This document shows, one piece after another, positions 10,517-23,559 of a stretch of DNA of 64,000 bases (the first letter of the stretch is position 1; every line of letters starts with the position of its first letter). The DNA comes from Megalopta genalis (lineage: Eukaryota; Arthropoda; Insecta; Hymenoptera; Halictidae): positions 3,162,001 to 3,226,000 of the forward strand of contig NC_135027.1 in the NCBI RefSeq assembly GCF_051020955.1, in the 5' to 3' direction. Under the pieces are notes generated by a model. It was not told where the DNA came from. It ran no database searches and was given only the letters and a program-made list of their open reading frames with translations. The translations under genes and the position numbers were made by a program.

Positions 10517-13495
10517 GTGAGTATGAAATATTCATACTTCCTATGCGGGCACGGCTCGACACGTGCGAGCCTTTCGCGAAAACGAGGGGGAAAAAAAGCT
10601 CGTCCCGTCGGCTTCTTCCGGTTCCGCGCGCGGCATTTCGTTCAAAAGCGCTCTAATTCACCTAGCATTCGTATATAATCGGCTTGGCGGGGGCTCTTCA
10701 CGCATCCTCAGCGCCAAGAAAACAAGAGAAGAAGACGAAGTGGGCGTCGGAAGTGCCTCGACAGCGTTTCAGCCTCGTCCAGAGGCGTTCGAGCAGAGCA
10801 ACAGGCTGTAGGAGGATCGTCGGCGGACGAATCGATGTGGGACTCGTAAAAGTTGATTACAAGAGCCGCGGGACAGGCCTGGGTGCTTTCTCAGCCGAGC
10901 AGAAGGCGGTCAAGGGTGCGCAGCGAAGCTCGGGCACCGAAATTCGGTTTTGAAAACCGGCCAACTGGGAGATATTTATTATTCGGATTGCCGAAACTTC
11001 TCCGCCTCCGCTTCCCGATCATCCCCGATAACGTCGCCCTGTTAACCTCTGGACCAATTCGACGGTATCTCGACTCCACATCGGAGCCTTTTAATTCCTT
11101 CCCGGACCGTGCGGATGGAGATCCTTGTCTCGCGACGATCGTAAGATACCGAAAAACCGGGAGAACGGGTCTCGTGTTTCCGCGAATCCGCCGGACCAGC
11201 CTCGCGGAACTATAAGTTGATTCCTGGGACACGGGGGACAGGAAACTCTTCTTATTTATTAAAGAAGAAAAGTTCGAGGAGAGACGGGCTCGAGATGGGA
11301 AGAAAAGTCACGTTCGACTCGTGGCGCACACAGACGCGACGCGGCGCGGCGCAGCGCGACGTGCGGCACGCGGCGTATCGAATTTGCATGAATTAGGAGT
11401 CGCGTTCCGTCTGCATGCGGCCCGCGTACAGTCCCTCGCAAAATGTGTCACGTTCGGATAACTTGGTGCTTCGGGAATTAAATAGGTGATTCGCGGGTTT
11501 TTATTTTCGAGACCTCGGTGCCCGGCATACTAATGGAAGTGAAAGAAAAGAAGACACCGTTTTGCATTATGCGAAATACTTTGCCTCTCATTGTCTCCTT
11601 CGCAAGCGTTGAAAAGATAGACCGACATAGATAAGATACTTTTGCAAATTAGCTGTAGAAAATAACAATGCCTCTAATAACGCAAAGCTGAATTTTTGTT
11701 ATAAGATGGCATAGAGATGAACTTAACGACAGAAAGATGTCAAAGTCTTTTTTAGAAAAGGCAAATGGATATAATTAATTAATTTAGTCATTCCGTGGTC
11801 GATATAAGTGTTGTTATTTATTGTGTATTTATGAAGAAATCGACTACATCGATTTATCGGCCGTGAGATCTTATGATACAGCTGTGAACTACTTAACTCA
11901 TTTTCACACAAAAAAAGTAACCTCACAGTATTTATTATCAACGTACAAAAATTTTAAAAATTCTGGCACACATCGAAATCGTTTGAGAGCAAAGTCTGAG
12001 CCACTCGGCGAATAAAAATAACAAAAATGCTGATCGCAGGTAATTCGAACATGTCAAATTTTCGCGTCGGACTGTAACCCAGGGTACACCCAGTGCATCT
12101 CGCGTGACACACGGATCTCCAGGAGATTCGCATAAAATGGCATTCAGAATCGGTAAGTCCCGAGAGTCGCCTGGGATCGATAGCAACACAGATCCATCCT
12201 GAAGTCGAAGGAACGGTCTTCGCCGGTCTCGAATGCGCTGCTAACAAAACGGTTCTAGCATCGAGTCGGCGAGATGGAGCCTCGTAATGGTCGACGTCCA
12301 GAAGACACGATGCTGCGTCTGTCCATCGAACCCGCCTGTCGCGGGCTACGATCCGAGTGGATCGGAGAAATGAAAAAGACGGGGAAACGTAAAAATCGGT
12401 GATCGGTTGTATCCAGTGTAGTTACTGTTTTTTCCAGAGATTCGCATCCGCAAGATACTACTCCGCGTACACGCTCCACCACGTGCGCAGCAGCCGAGAG
12501 AGTTCGTGCGAGCAAACCTACATTTAACGATGGGATAACGTCGCGACATGGATACCGGTCACAGATCGTTTGGACACCGCCACGAAAACCATACTCGATC
12601 CATCCGCGCCCCCCTCCGTCCGTCGTTTGCGAAGCGTGGTCGCCTGCCTTCGGAAAGTCCTGTCCCGCCCGCCCCCCTCCGCACCCCTGTAATTCACGAA
12701 CCATCATCAGTAACCGGCCGAAGATACTTAGTACAGAATTATCGGCGAAGGACTCTGTCACCGTCCCATTTAACATACAGCCTCGGTATGTTGACCAGCG
12801 AATGGATATGTCGATCTCTCACACTGCCACAGAGACACTACTTATGTCACACTACTGTTCATACACGAGCACCTGCACGAGCTACGAACACCCCGTGTGT
12901 CGGGATCAGCGCGCACACGTTCTTTGGTATGCCTAGGTGACACACGCAGCACCCACTGACTCTCTCTCTCTCTCTCTCTCTCCGATGCTCTAGCACCTAG
13001 CGACCACACACTGTCTTTTCTGTGTCCGGTGAAAGGCGTTGGGTTGCCCGGAGGGTCGTCACGATTTTCCCGCGGTCGCGGGTTGAAAATCGCGACTTTT
13101 TTTCAGCCCGAGGTTTCATTCTGGAGAACGGCAGAGGTAGTTGGCGTGGCCTGAATAGAGACGCGGGGTAATCATTTTCGTCGATCGCCTCTGAATGTGT
13201 CGGGCATTTGCTTCGGGACTGTTTTGTTTCGATCCTAGAGCAATGTGGAATCGATAGACGTCGTCTAAGTGGGCGTGGTGTGACCATTTAGGACGGTATG
13301 GTTTCACCCACGAACGGCGGACTTTCTTTACATAAATAGAGCGGAGAATACTTGGAGTCATTTATTATTTTATTTAGGAATTTTGTCAACATAGATTTTA
13401 AAGTAATCGTTCTGAGAGACGGATTTAGATTTTCGCCGCACCGCAATGAGAAAGAACAATGAGAGAAAGGGTGATCGCAAGCATTTAAAATACTA
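10517..13495. other. intron sequence, no further gene supported
   Basis: First part of the long GPCR intron. It is CpG-rich from about 10520 to 11460 and again 12040-13360. Long overlapping frames at 12255-12776 (minus) and 12548-12940 (plus) fall in the CpG-rich part and have no recognisable content. A GTAAGT at 12152 has no convincing exon before it. A (TC)n run lies at 12959-12982. Confidence 0.45.
12959..12982. repeat. (TC)n microsatellite
   Basis: About 12 uninterrupted TC units. Confidence 0.9.
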
Positions 13496-14071
13496 TTGGG
13501 TTGGCAAATAAGTAATTGCCGATTTGTTCAATGAAATAGAAATTTTTTTTACTTGGAATGGAGTTTAATCTGTAATGTATTTTCCATTTTGTTCGAGGAC
13601 TTTTTGCCATCTTTCTGACAACTTGAAAATTCCACGCTCGTAGAAAGTCTGGTCCTTTTCGGCCAAAAACTGAGTTAAGTGAGATTTTACAGCGTCATCA
13701 TCATTAAAAGTTTTACCAGGGAGTTGTCTAGAGATCGAAATAAGTGGTAATCCGATGGCGCGAGATCAGGGCTGTATGGTGGGTGTAACATCAATTACCA
13801 ACCAATATCCATCAATTTTTGCCGAGTGGACAAAGAAGTGTGCGGCCTAGCATTGTCCTGGTGGAAAATGACACATTTACGATTGACCAATTCTGGTCGC
13901 TTTTCTTTGACCGCTGCATTAAATTTGTCCAGTTGCTAACACTCACGGATAATAAAAAATAACATAATAACAATAATAATAATTTTATAATATAACATTT
14001 ACGGATATCATAAAAATGGGAGTGAGAGACATCTATAACTGAAATCGGCAATTACTTAGTTGCCAACCCAA
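13496..14071 (-). mobile_element. deleted mariner element with broken transposase remnant
   Basis: Ends are near-perfect inverted repeats about 30 bp long (TTGGGTTGGCAAATAAGTAA at the left, its complement at the right), flanked by a TA duplication at 13494-13495 and 14072-14073. At 576 bp it is less than half of a full mariner. The minus strand keeps the C-terminal third of the transposase: a stretch equivalent to NAAxKEKRPELVN, then a frameshifted form of the HQDNARPHTS catalytic-Asp region, then DLAPSDYHLFRSL and the Phe-Asn-Asp-Asp-Asp-Ala segment after a further frameshift. Between the terminal repeat (about 14020) and the coding remnant, an ATAATA-rich filler replaces the 5' part. It cannot make transposase; it could have been moved in trans. 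Confidence 0.9.
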
Positions 14072-15774
14072 TACATTTTGCATTTTTATGCAGCGTAATA
14101 TCGATGACATGTAATAGAATATGTAGAAAATAATTAATATCTTTTGTTCGATTCGTAATGATCAGTTGTAAAATTACTTAAGGGATGATTTTTTTAATGT
14201 GTATAAGGAAAACCTAAAGGGAACATTTTCCCCAAAAACCGCCGCAATCTAAAATCGAAATTGATTGCCAGAAACTCGGTAATCATACGACGATATTTAT
14301 ACTCTGGGAACGAATGAATCATCGCCATTTAGTTGTTAAATACATCGGTCATTCCCTTCATAAACGATTTAGGGCAACGTAGAGACAATAGACGTGATGC
14401 GGGGATGCGGCTGAGTAGATTTCTCTCGATTCTGAGAGAACCAGGCTCGACTAGAGAACTAAAAATCGCATGAAATGGCGCATCGGAGCGCCATTTCGAA
14501 GGCATGAAATCAGACAGCAGCGTAACAAAAATGCGCGACCTATGATAGTTCCTGCGGAGGCTGCGATATCGAGAAGTTCTCGGTGAAACGCGAGAAGTTC
14601 TCCCGGCAACCCAATCGACTCCTTTGAAACCTCACACCTCGGTTCGACAAACAGAAACCCCGAACGGCTTTCACGCTTACGCAGCTTTCCCGTAATCTGA
14701 ATAAAGATGACGCGGAGATGGGAAAAACGATTCGGCCGGAAGCTGTGCGAGGCCGCGCTCGGGAGAGCCGGCTCGTACAATTCCTGCGTAGAAACAGCCG
14801 GGATTATTCGCGGCATGGTCGAAAAAGGAAACGATTCTGCATGGGCTAGCGAGAAGAACGAAATTGGGGAACGCGATTTATCGAAGCCAGCAACGCGGGG
14901 AAATCGCGTTTCGTCCGGCACGAGTGCGCGCGTATGCTCGCGTATACGACTTCGCGTCGCTCAATTATTCTTTTATTCGTACTGCATTTTTCTTTTTCTT
15001 TTTTGCTAACCGAATCGATAACAATCGGTCGCGACGCAGAAATTACAATCGAAACACGTACAAGGAGAATAGAGGACTCCGTTAATGGATTCGAAATTGG
15101 CAGAACCGCGCCGTTTTATTCATTACATTCTGGGCGTCGAACTAATTAAATGTTGAAATGGAGTTTCCAGCAAATGTTTAATGTTCATTTCTGCCGGCAA
15201 TCATTTTTACGAGCACCGCCATCGACGCGGTTTTATTTTATCATTACAGCGCCCCGAAAGTTCGCGGGCTTGAAAATAAAAAATACCGCAGCGCCCGTTT
15301 CAAGTAGAAACGTCCAGCCGTGGTCGGGCATGCCGGACGAATTAATATGAAACTGTTGATTTTCTAGCACGACCAACTCCGGATAACATCTTCAGAAATA
15401 TACGAACGTAGAACTCTAATTGGTCGGATATCATCGAGTTGCAATCGCGCTGCTTCGCGATCAACGAATGTGTTGATTAATATAATATTACACCGGAAAT
15501 ACACGTAAAACATATACCAACGAATGCACACGGTGGCGTACATAATTATAGTGATATTGTAATACTATTACAATATCAATAATTTTGATAAGTTACGAAC
15601 AATATAATTTTGAAACGAATACTGGTTTTACCATAGCGCGTTTCCCCCACTTAATTAAGCGATAAACGCAATCTAGCTAACGATTCAATGAAATTTTACC
15701 GGGCTGCCTGTTCATTACACCGATATTAAGCCTTTGCACTCGGATGTCGCCGTTACGGCGGCACATTATACATA
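14072..15774. other. intron sequence, nothing supported
   Basis: No exon, RNA gene or element end was recognised. The minus frame 14451-14921 has no family resemblance. Confidence 0.5.
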
Positions 15775-16837
15775 CAGGGTGTTCCACAATTATTTTAACA
15801 GTCGAAAATGAGGGGTAGCTGAGGTCATTTGAAGTAACTTTTTCCTTTGCGATAATGCAATCTGCGGCATTGTTTACGCGAGTTATTAACGGAAAACACT
15901 GACCAATGAGAGGTGACGGCGCGAAGTTCGAGAGCCCGCAGCACGAGGCTTTGACAGATGGCCGGGACGGACTCGAGCCGCGTTCGAAGTATTGAACAAA
16001 TCACGAAGCGAGAACTTTCCGGATTTTTTTTACTACGTTATGTCAAGGTCATGTGAAGGTCATGTCGTGGTTATGTCAAGGTCGTGTCAAGGTTATTTCA
16101 AGGTTATGTCAAGGTCATCATATGAAATTTTTAAGTAAAGCTAATTTAATAAATAATAATCGTGTTAAAGAACGTAAGGGATATGTTTGTTAGAGAAATA
16201 TGAAGAATATTATCAATAAGAAACTCACCCATTTAGTTGTAAATCCACTTCATGCACGGAAATGTGTGCAGGATAGTGCAGGTTATGTCAAGGTCATTTC
16301 AAGGGCATGTCAAGGTCGTGTCAAGGTTATTTCAAGGTCCTGTCAAGGTTATTTCAAGGTCCTGTCAAGGTCGTGTCAAGGTTATGTCAAGGTCGTATCA
16401 AAGTTATGTCAAGGTCGTTCTCTAACAAACGTATCCATTACGTCCTTTAACACGATTATTATTTATTAAATTAGCTTTGCTTAAAAATTTCATATGATGA
16501 CCTTGACATAACCTTGTCATGACCTTGACACGACCTTGACATAACCTCGACATGACCTTTACATGACCTTGACATAACGTAGTAAAAGAAATCCGGAAAG
16601 TTCTCGCTTCGTGATTTGTTCAATACTTCGAACGCGGCTCGTGTCCGCCCGACCATCTGTCAAAGCCTCGTGTTGCGGGCTCTCAAACTTCGCGCCGTCA
16701 CCTCTTATTGGACAGTGTTTTCCGTTAATAACTCGTAAACAAAGCCGCAGATTGCATTTTCGCAAAGGAAAAAGTTACTACAAATAACCTCAGCTACCCC
16801 TCATTTTCGGCTGTTAAAATAATTGTGGAACAACCTG
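15775..16837. mobile_element. foldback element with about 420-bp inverted arms and an 11-bp repeat array
   Basis: Left end CAGGGTGTTCCACAATTATT and right end its near-complement, flanked by a 4-bp duplication CATA (15771-15774, 16838-16841). The two arms (about 15775-16195 and 16417-16837) are imperfect inverted copies of one another. They enclose a loop of about 220 bp. No transposase frame is present, so it is non-autonomous. The outer arm (GTCATTTGAAG, ACTTTTTCCTTT, GAGTTATTAACG, TGACCAATGAGAGG) is shared with the MITEs at 26771 and 63873. I do not assign the superfamily. Confidence 0.88.
16043..16572. repeat. 11-bp array of TCAAGGTCA-like sites inside the foldback element
   Basis: Three blocks in strict 11-bp register: 7 units at 16043-16117, 12 units at 16288-16417 (both plus orientation) and 7 units at 16498-16572 (inverted, in the right arm). 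Units read TCAAGGTCATG and variants. By my count 12 of 26 fit YCAAGGYCR exactly, the known monomer site of FTZ-F1/SF-1, which also overlaps the ERR site. Whether they bind anything is inference. Confidence 0.85.
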
Positions 16838-19800
16838 CATATTTCTGTCAACGCGACATTTCTTTTTAACACGTTCGTTACCGTTATGTGTCGCGATCAC
16901 GATTTTATATTTCACACAATGAACGTGAAATTAATTTCTGTGAATATAATTATTTCAAATTGTAACACATACCATGATATTTAGAGAATTTATAGCTTCT
17001 CTTTGACGACATTTTTATCGTATTTTATAACAGGATAAGATGTATTTAACGCGATAAATACAATAAATATAACCGTGTAAGCCAGTGACGCTGGTAGCGA
17101 ACGTGATAATTATTATTATTTCGTTTCTCATACTGTAAGGTAATCGTGTGAAATACATATAAATAAAAACGCAAAATCTTTCTTTCGTTCATTCAATTCC
17201 TATAAAATATCACGGCAGTATCATGATTTTTATTTCGATTCAACTTTGTACAGCAAAATCACAATGCTTGCATTTGCTCGGAGGTGTATCAGAAAAATAT
17301 TTCCGAGTGCCGAGGATTAAAACACACGGTGCTATCTGTTGCAGAATCGTCCATTTATTCCTCGGAACTAACTCGGAATATTTTTTCTCGGCACCCAGAG
17401 AAACTGCAGAAGTTCAAAGAGGATTTGTTTAAAAGACATCAGGGTTTTAGCGTTTCGATCAACACAAAGACCTCGGATCACAGTCCTGAATCGAGGCGGT
17501 ATTCGCGGGAATCGATCTCGCGCCGATAAAGAACCGAGATACCGGCGCGTGGGTGTCGGCAGCCTTTGTAAACCGGGAGGGACAAAAATAAAAACGGCAC
17601 GCGGGGGAATCGCATCTGGCCGGTAAACAATGATGAAGAGCGGTCCGGTCTTCGAATCGATGCGCTCGCCGTTGTCTCTCGTAAATATTCCTGCAGGCTG
17701 CGGCCGGGAAATGCTACCGAAAAATGGCACCTTCCCGTGCCGGACGCGTCCCCGTTTAATTATATCAGTCGACGGCCCGGGTGTCGCTGCAATTCTAAAT
17801 CGATCAACTAATTCGCTGAAATTTCGCGATCGTTCATTTATCACCGGCGAATAATTAAATTAATTACTGGGCACGATTGCGTCAATCGGATTCGCGCGTC
17901 ACGCTGCGAACCGACGGTCTTGTTTCGAGTTTGGCGAGATCGGTCTCCTTCGAATCGAATCCTGCTGGCCCCTCGACGGCCATTTTTCCCGTCAACGTTG
18001 ACGCCCGCTAGCGAAGACGGAATTGCGCTTTTGGGTACCGGGTGGGCGAAAAGTAACGGCGACGGAAGGGCTGCTAGTGATTTTCAGAAGTTACGCGAAC
18101 ATGTATTTTTTCGTTTGGTAATTTTCGATGAGTGCTTTCTCGTGTTTTTATAGTTTTATCCAGCGTCTTTACAACGTTTATCTGTCGGTTTTTATCACAC
18201 GTACATAAATCTTCTCAATGTATCTTTTTTTACAAGAGATTCTTGATGGACCGCAGAGCTTTTGTACGAAAGAAGAATTGTCAGTGTGAATTGCAAGAGA
18301 GGGAAGCCAAACACGAATGTCCCTCTGCATTTAATCGCTTTAAAAGCTTGGAAACAGTATACCCAATTTTAACATAAATGCATAAAATCCACGGTCTAGT
18401 TATTAATTAGCGAAGAAATTCGTTGGAAACATCACGGTTTTGGAAATAAATGATTGAAGCACAGCTTTTAGGGAGACTTAATTAGAGTGGTCAGTGACCG
18501 CGCGAAAACAATGTAGGAACATCGGCAGCATGTGGTGGATCATGTGTCAAGAGGCAGTAGCACGTGTTAACTTTGGAACACGGAGGCTATTGATTTCATT
18601 ATCACAGTGTCCTTTGCCCTTTGGGGCTCCTTTGTCGGCGAGGATATGGTCAGTGACCCAGTGAGAACGCGATCAGTGAAAATAGGTCGTAAAGTCGAAA
18701 GTTATCGCGTTATGCTACTCAATGTTTGCTACGAAGATTCCTCTACACGATGCAAGATTCTTCTCCCTTCGCCGGTTATCGGAAACAAAGAATTCACATG
18801 AAAATCCAGTCTAGTTGTGAACGCTTTCGCTGCGGATCAACGTCCAACGTAATGCCACGATCACGAACTATTCGGCACCTTGTACATGGGCGAAACAACG
18901 GTATCGAGGTCCGACCGTATTCGTTTCGGATCTCGTCGTCGCCCCGATGAAATCATAGTCCCCTTTACGATTCATTTCCGGTTTTATTCCACGACGTTCA
19001 CGTGCCGCCCTTACGTGCCCCGTAAATCCAGTTCTTATTTGACTTCATAGTACTCGAACACGCTCGTTTTCTACGTATCGAATTTCGACGCCGCTGTAAA
19101 AGGCGAAACAGCCCACCGAAAAAAAGAAAAAACAGGACGCGTTATCACCCGCGGCTACTCGTTCGAACAGGATTTCTATCCGAATAGAGCCTAAGTTTCC
19201 GGGCTGCGCGAGATGCTAATCGAATGCAGATGGGATTTAAATCGGAGCTATTCCGATGTGCCAGCTATCGTCGGCCACTCGTCGAAATGGGATTCCTATC
19301 CGAAAAATTAGCTCACGCCGCGGCGTCCCTGCACTTAGCTCGGTTTCGGTTAGCTGACAGTCGAGAAGCGGAATCGGGCTAACCGAGCAGATGAGTCGGT
19401 CTTTGGGCTAATGACTCCTCAAGCGAATCCTGCACAATTCTTAATATCTGGAATGTCTCTAGACGCTATCGGAATTTTCTTCTTCGTCTGACTAAACTGG
19501 CTGGAAACTCTTGCATCGATCTTGGACTCCGTTTAGCTTTCGTCTTTTTAATTCTTATTTCCTTCGGTATACATCATCGCCAGAGTCAAGATGTCTATGT
19601 AAATGCATATTTGTATAGAAAACAGAAAGAGCAATAGGACCTGGTTAGAATCATGTTTTATGAGTAGAGAATATATTTTTTATTTTGCATTTTTTGCGTA
19701 ATGCGTGTCTTCGTGGTGCACATATATATTTTGTGCTCGTGTCGTATATATTCTAATAATAACTCTCATATCGTGACTATACAGTGTGGATGACAGAAAT

Positions 19801-22231
19801 AGTGTGCATATTATGAACACGCGTCAAGATATAATTATATGTATATAGTTTAGTTGTTTGTCAACTTCTTCCAGTTAAATTATAGATTTCGCTTTTATAT
19901 TAACACTTAGCCAACCGAATGGGGAGATCTCACCGTTTTAAATTCAGTCGATTGATGACCGAATGGATGATTAATGAAAAATTAAAAATGATTGCTTCAT
20001 TTTATTAAGATTTGCAAGAGGTGCGAATGCTGAAGAAGTAATTAATGTCATATATGTTTGCTTCGTAATTTTTGTTTAATTGAATGAAATATTTTAATTT
20101 TATAAAAATTTTTAAGGTATCTAGCGCGGTCGTGGAAGCGTTAACGTATGTATAGTTCGCGATATCACAGGCCTTTTGCCACGGTCAGGCCCAAATCAAA
20201 AGTCGGAAACTGTCGAACGATGTCACCGATCGCTTCTAGCAACGGAAGGTGAGCATCAAAAGGGCCGCTAACATCGAACTGTAATCACTGATCTCTGATC
20301 ACCGATCACTGACCCACGCCACGCTTAGCAACCGTGCCAACTGACTAAACAGAAGCCTCTTCCATTCTAATCTTCCCATTACGGAAACTGCTGATTAAGC
20401 AAACAGGAAAACCATTCGGAGAATGGCGTTCTGCGCAAACATCCTCGACTCCAGAGTTCTCGCCCCGGGAACAAGGGTACCGATATATCCCAGCCACCCA
20501 GTGGTCCTCGGATCACCGAGGAACGAACGCGATCTCCGGCGAACTTTACAAGTTGTTAAGCCAGCATGACGCAGCCTCGCCATTTCTCACCGAGTCGCGG
20601 GCTGGACACGCCGATTCCAAGGTTCCAAGGGCCTGGTGGAGGAACGAGCTGCGAATGCCGCCATGAAAGTCCCGAAAAACAAGGGGACATGAGTTACGAG
20701 CACGTCCGTCGCCGGAAGAGATATAACTGTCGGAGCTAGCAGTTCGCCCTTGCTGTCCACAGTCCACACCCCCTCCCCCACCACCCGCCCCACACCGCCC
20801 GTCCATGCAGGGTGCTAACCCCTATTCTCGACGTAACAATTTAGAGGGAAAAAAAGGAATATAAATCGGTCGGCGATCCGGCGAGTTCTCATCAATCGCC
20901 GGGCTACGGGGACGTCTTGTTGAGCGTCGATTTTATGGCAGCTCGTTTTCAAGCGACCTCGACGTGTACTGGGAAATCGACCGATTTCTCATACAAAGTC
21001 GGAATAATGGGGCTGTTTTTCTGCTTCTTTGCTTCGCCCTTCAATTCGTGGCTTGATCCTTCAATGTTTGCGTATATTGCCGTATATTATTACCAAACGT
21101 ATAGCCTAGTTATCACTTATTTCGCATAAAATAGAATAATATAACGTAGGATTCTAATATGGAATTTAACGTGACATGAAAAAGTATAAGAACGTGCAAA
21201 TTTACATATATATATATATAATATAACATGCCACAAATTTAATTTATTATATTGGATTTTGTACGTTGGACATATGTGTAAATTTATGAAAAATTGTAAG
21301 CGAGAGGAAGGAGAGGAGTAATCGATTCTATTTTCGTTGCAGTCCCACGCGTTCGTTGTAGCACTTCGATTTTTCATCAATCAATTTTTAAGGTTCACCC
21401 TTCATTTGGACCGTCAATTAAAAAATACGTTCTTCTGGATCAATTTTATTCCAGCCTATATCTCGCTCTTCTCTGCGGCCGGTAAAATCCATCGGAGCGC
21501 TAAAGCTCGCAGGAAATTAGGAAAAGCGACTTAATGACGCGATACCAGGGCCGAAAAACAGCGAACGCGTTGCAACGATTAATAAGTTACAATAACCGGA
21601 CGGGTTTATCGCGTCCCGCGCGGCTACCCTTCGCTCCGCCGATATTTTTAACGGATTTAGCGGTTATAAATTTGCTTTGGGTGCTGCCGATCCCATCGAT
21701 TCCGCGTATATCATCGGGGATAATTGAACGGCGGACAGGTTACGACGCCGAATTATCCCGTGGAATGGACGGGTACATGGAAACCCGAGGATGTTTTGCC
21801 ACCGTGGACAGGGGGAGCGAAAGATTTTCTCCAGTCGACCAGGCAATCAACTTACGCTGACACCGGTGTGTCTCGGCCGGAGGATGTCGTGGCGATTCGA
21901 TTTCTTGATACAGAGCACTCTTATGTTTTACCGTCTTCACTCGGCGTGCTTTTTCTCTCTCCTGTTTTTCCGTTCTCGATTCAGTACAGTCCGAGATGCT
22001 TCCTCTTGAATCCGCAATTCCACTTGGCGATTTGTGGTAAAACAGATCGGATCAAAATTGGTTTCTCGAACCATTAAATCACTATTTTTCTATTTCGTGG
22101 CCTTGATTGCAGACTGGAAGACTGTATATACTATTATACTCTATTCTGTAGTATTCTTTGGTATATTCTTTTATACAGAGCAAAATACTAGATTAGTTAT
22201 CCTTTACTGTACTTGAGCATTTTCCTTAGTG
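16838..22231. other. intron sequence, no gene seen
   Basis: Mixed AT- and CpG-rich DNA. Overlapping frames near 17368-17854, 20395-20806 and 21534-22077 lie on both strands and show no family content. A TATATA run lies near 21205-21225. No exon with both splice signals was found. Confidence 0.45.
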
Positions 22232-22590
22232 AAGATTAAAGAACTAGATGAATTATACTTCGATATTTTATATACACAGTAAATTCTCCCTAATCGTCTA
22301 TTTTTATTTCCTAGCTGAGAGTCAATTAGGAAGAATAAAGATAAAAAAAACTACAGAATTAAACGAAATATTCTTCACTATAATTTAATACGTTCCTTAA
22401 AAAACATCGAAGTACTAGAAGAATTATTCTTGAATATATTTTACACATTTATTAATAAAGACTAAAGAACTAGATGAATAATTTTTGAATATTTTTCATA
22501 TATTTTTTTTAATAAGAACTAATATATTTTTTAATAAAGACTAAAGAACTAGAATTTGTTTAATGAAGACTGAAGAACTAGAAGAATCAT
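22232..22590. repeat. degenerate short tandem array (AAGACTAAAGAACTAGA)
   Basis: Variants of GAAGATTAAAGAACTAGATG recur near 22235, 22360, 22405, 22455, 22530 and 22565, separated by AT-rich spacers ending in TATATTTT. This is an old, irregular array. A partial copy of the CAGTAAATTC MITE (22277-22341) lies within it. Confidence 0.6.
22277..22341. mobile_element. partial small MITE (CAGTAAATTC family)
   Basis: Starts CAGTAAATTCTCCCTAATCG and has a facing GTCAATTAGGAAGAAT block about 45 bp later, matching the ends of the copies at 47273, 48678 and 60261. The distal terminus is lost. Confidence 0.5.
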
Positions 22591-23130
22591 TACTTTGATT
22601 TCTGGAGTATGTTATTTTAAAAAATTATCTAAATGTACGCGGCAGAAAACGTTGTTAATAATTTATAAAGAATATGCGAGTAGCTTTTAATGTACTATCT
22701 GCCCGATGCATGTGACGAGAGCATAATAATAAAAATGAAAAAGCAGACGGGATGCGCGATACATATTTGCAGAATGGGCGAGACTGCCGCGCAGTCGACG
22801 GCACAGCAAACGTTGATGCAAGTCCTCAATTACAGAAGCATACATTTCATTCCGTCAATTGTTTCAATAATACTACTGACGCAACTGTCGCATCTCCACG
22901 CTTAAGGAGACAATATTCCACTGCAGTGATATGTGCAACCAGCATTATTCATTGATCTTCGACGACCATGCCGAAGACTGATAACTAGACTGCGGGTTTT
23001 ATGCATTTATGGGAAATATCGAATGCGATGCGACAAAAGAATCTAAGGAATTTAAAAGCATCCTATTATTTTCGAATAATTAATATTTCTACGAAGCAGA
23101 AATTTGTGTCTATGCTGCTTTATCTATAAG

Positions 23131-23216
23131 TAATAATAATAGTAATAATAATAGTAATAATAATAGTAATAATAATAATTTATTATTATTATTATTATTA
23201 TTACTAATAATATATA
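23131..23216. repeat. (AATAATAGT)n followed by (ATT)n, self-complementary
   Basis: Plus-strand AATAATAGT/AATAAT units run into ATTATTATT and TACTAATAAT units. The two halves are complementary and could fold into a long hairpin. Confidence 0.85.
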
Positions 23217-23559
23217 ATAATTAAATATAATATAATAATTAATAACAATAATTATTATTAGAGGATCCATATTCTAAAGTCGGGCAGATCAAAGATCTAT
23301 AGGATCAAAGGGATCTATAGGATCATACAACTCGCTATTGATAACGACGCTATTTCGAAAGCTAAAATAATCAACTTTGAGCAGGAAAAGAGACGAAAGA
23401 TTCACCTTGTTCGATTCAACTGCAGAAAATCCGCAGTCTACTATAAACACTACCCCTCTCGTCGATCTAACCACAGTTTCAATCTGAGAAAAGTTCTAAA
23501 ATTACAAGGGAATGAAGGTGGTGAAATCTGAAATACGAACGTTCCATAGATTTTTCCAG

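Noticed and set aside
12255..12940. overlapping minus and plus frames
   Set aside because: Complementary shadows in CpG-rich intron DNA without domain content.
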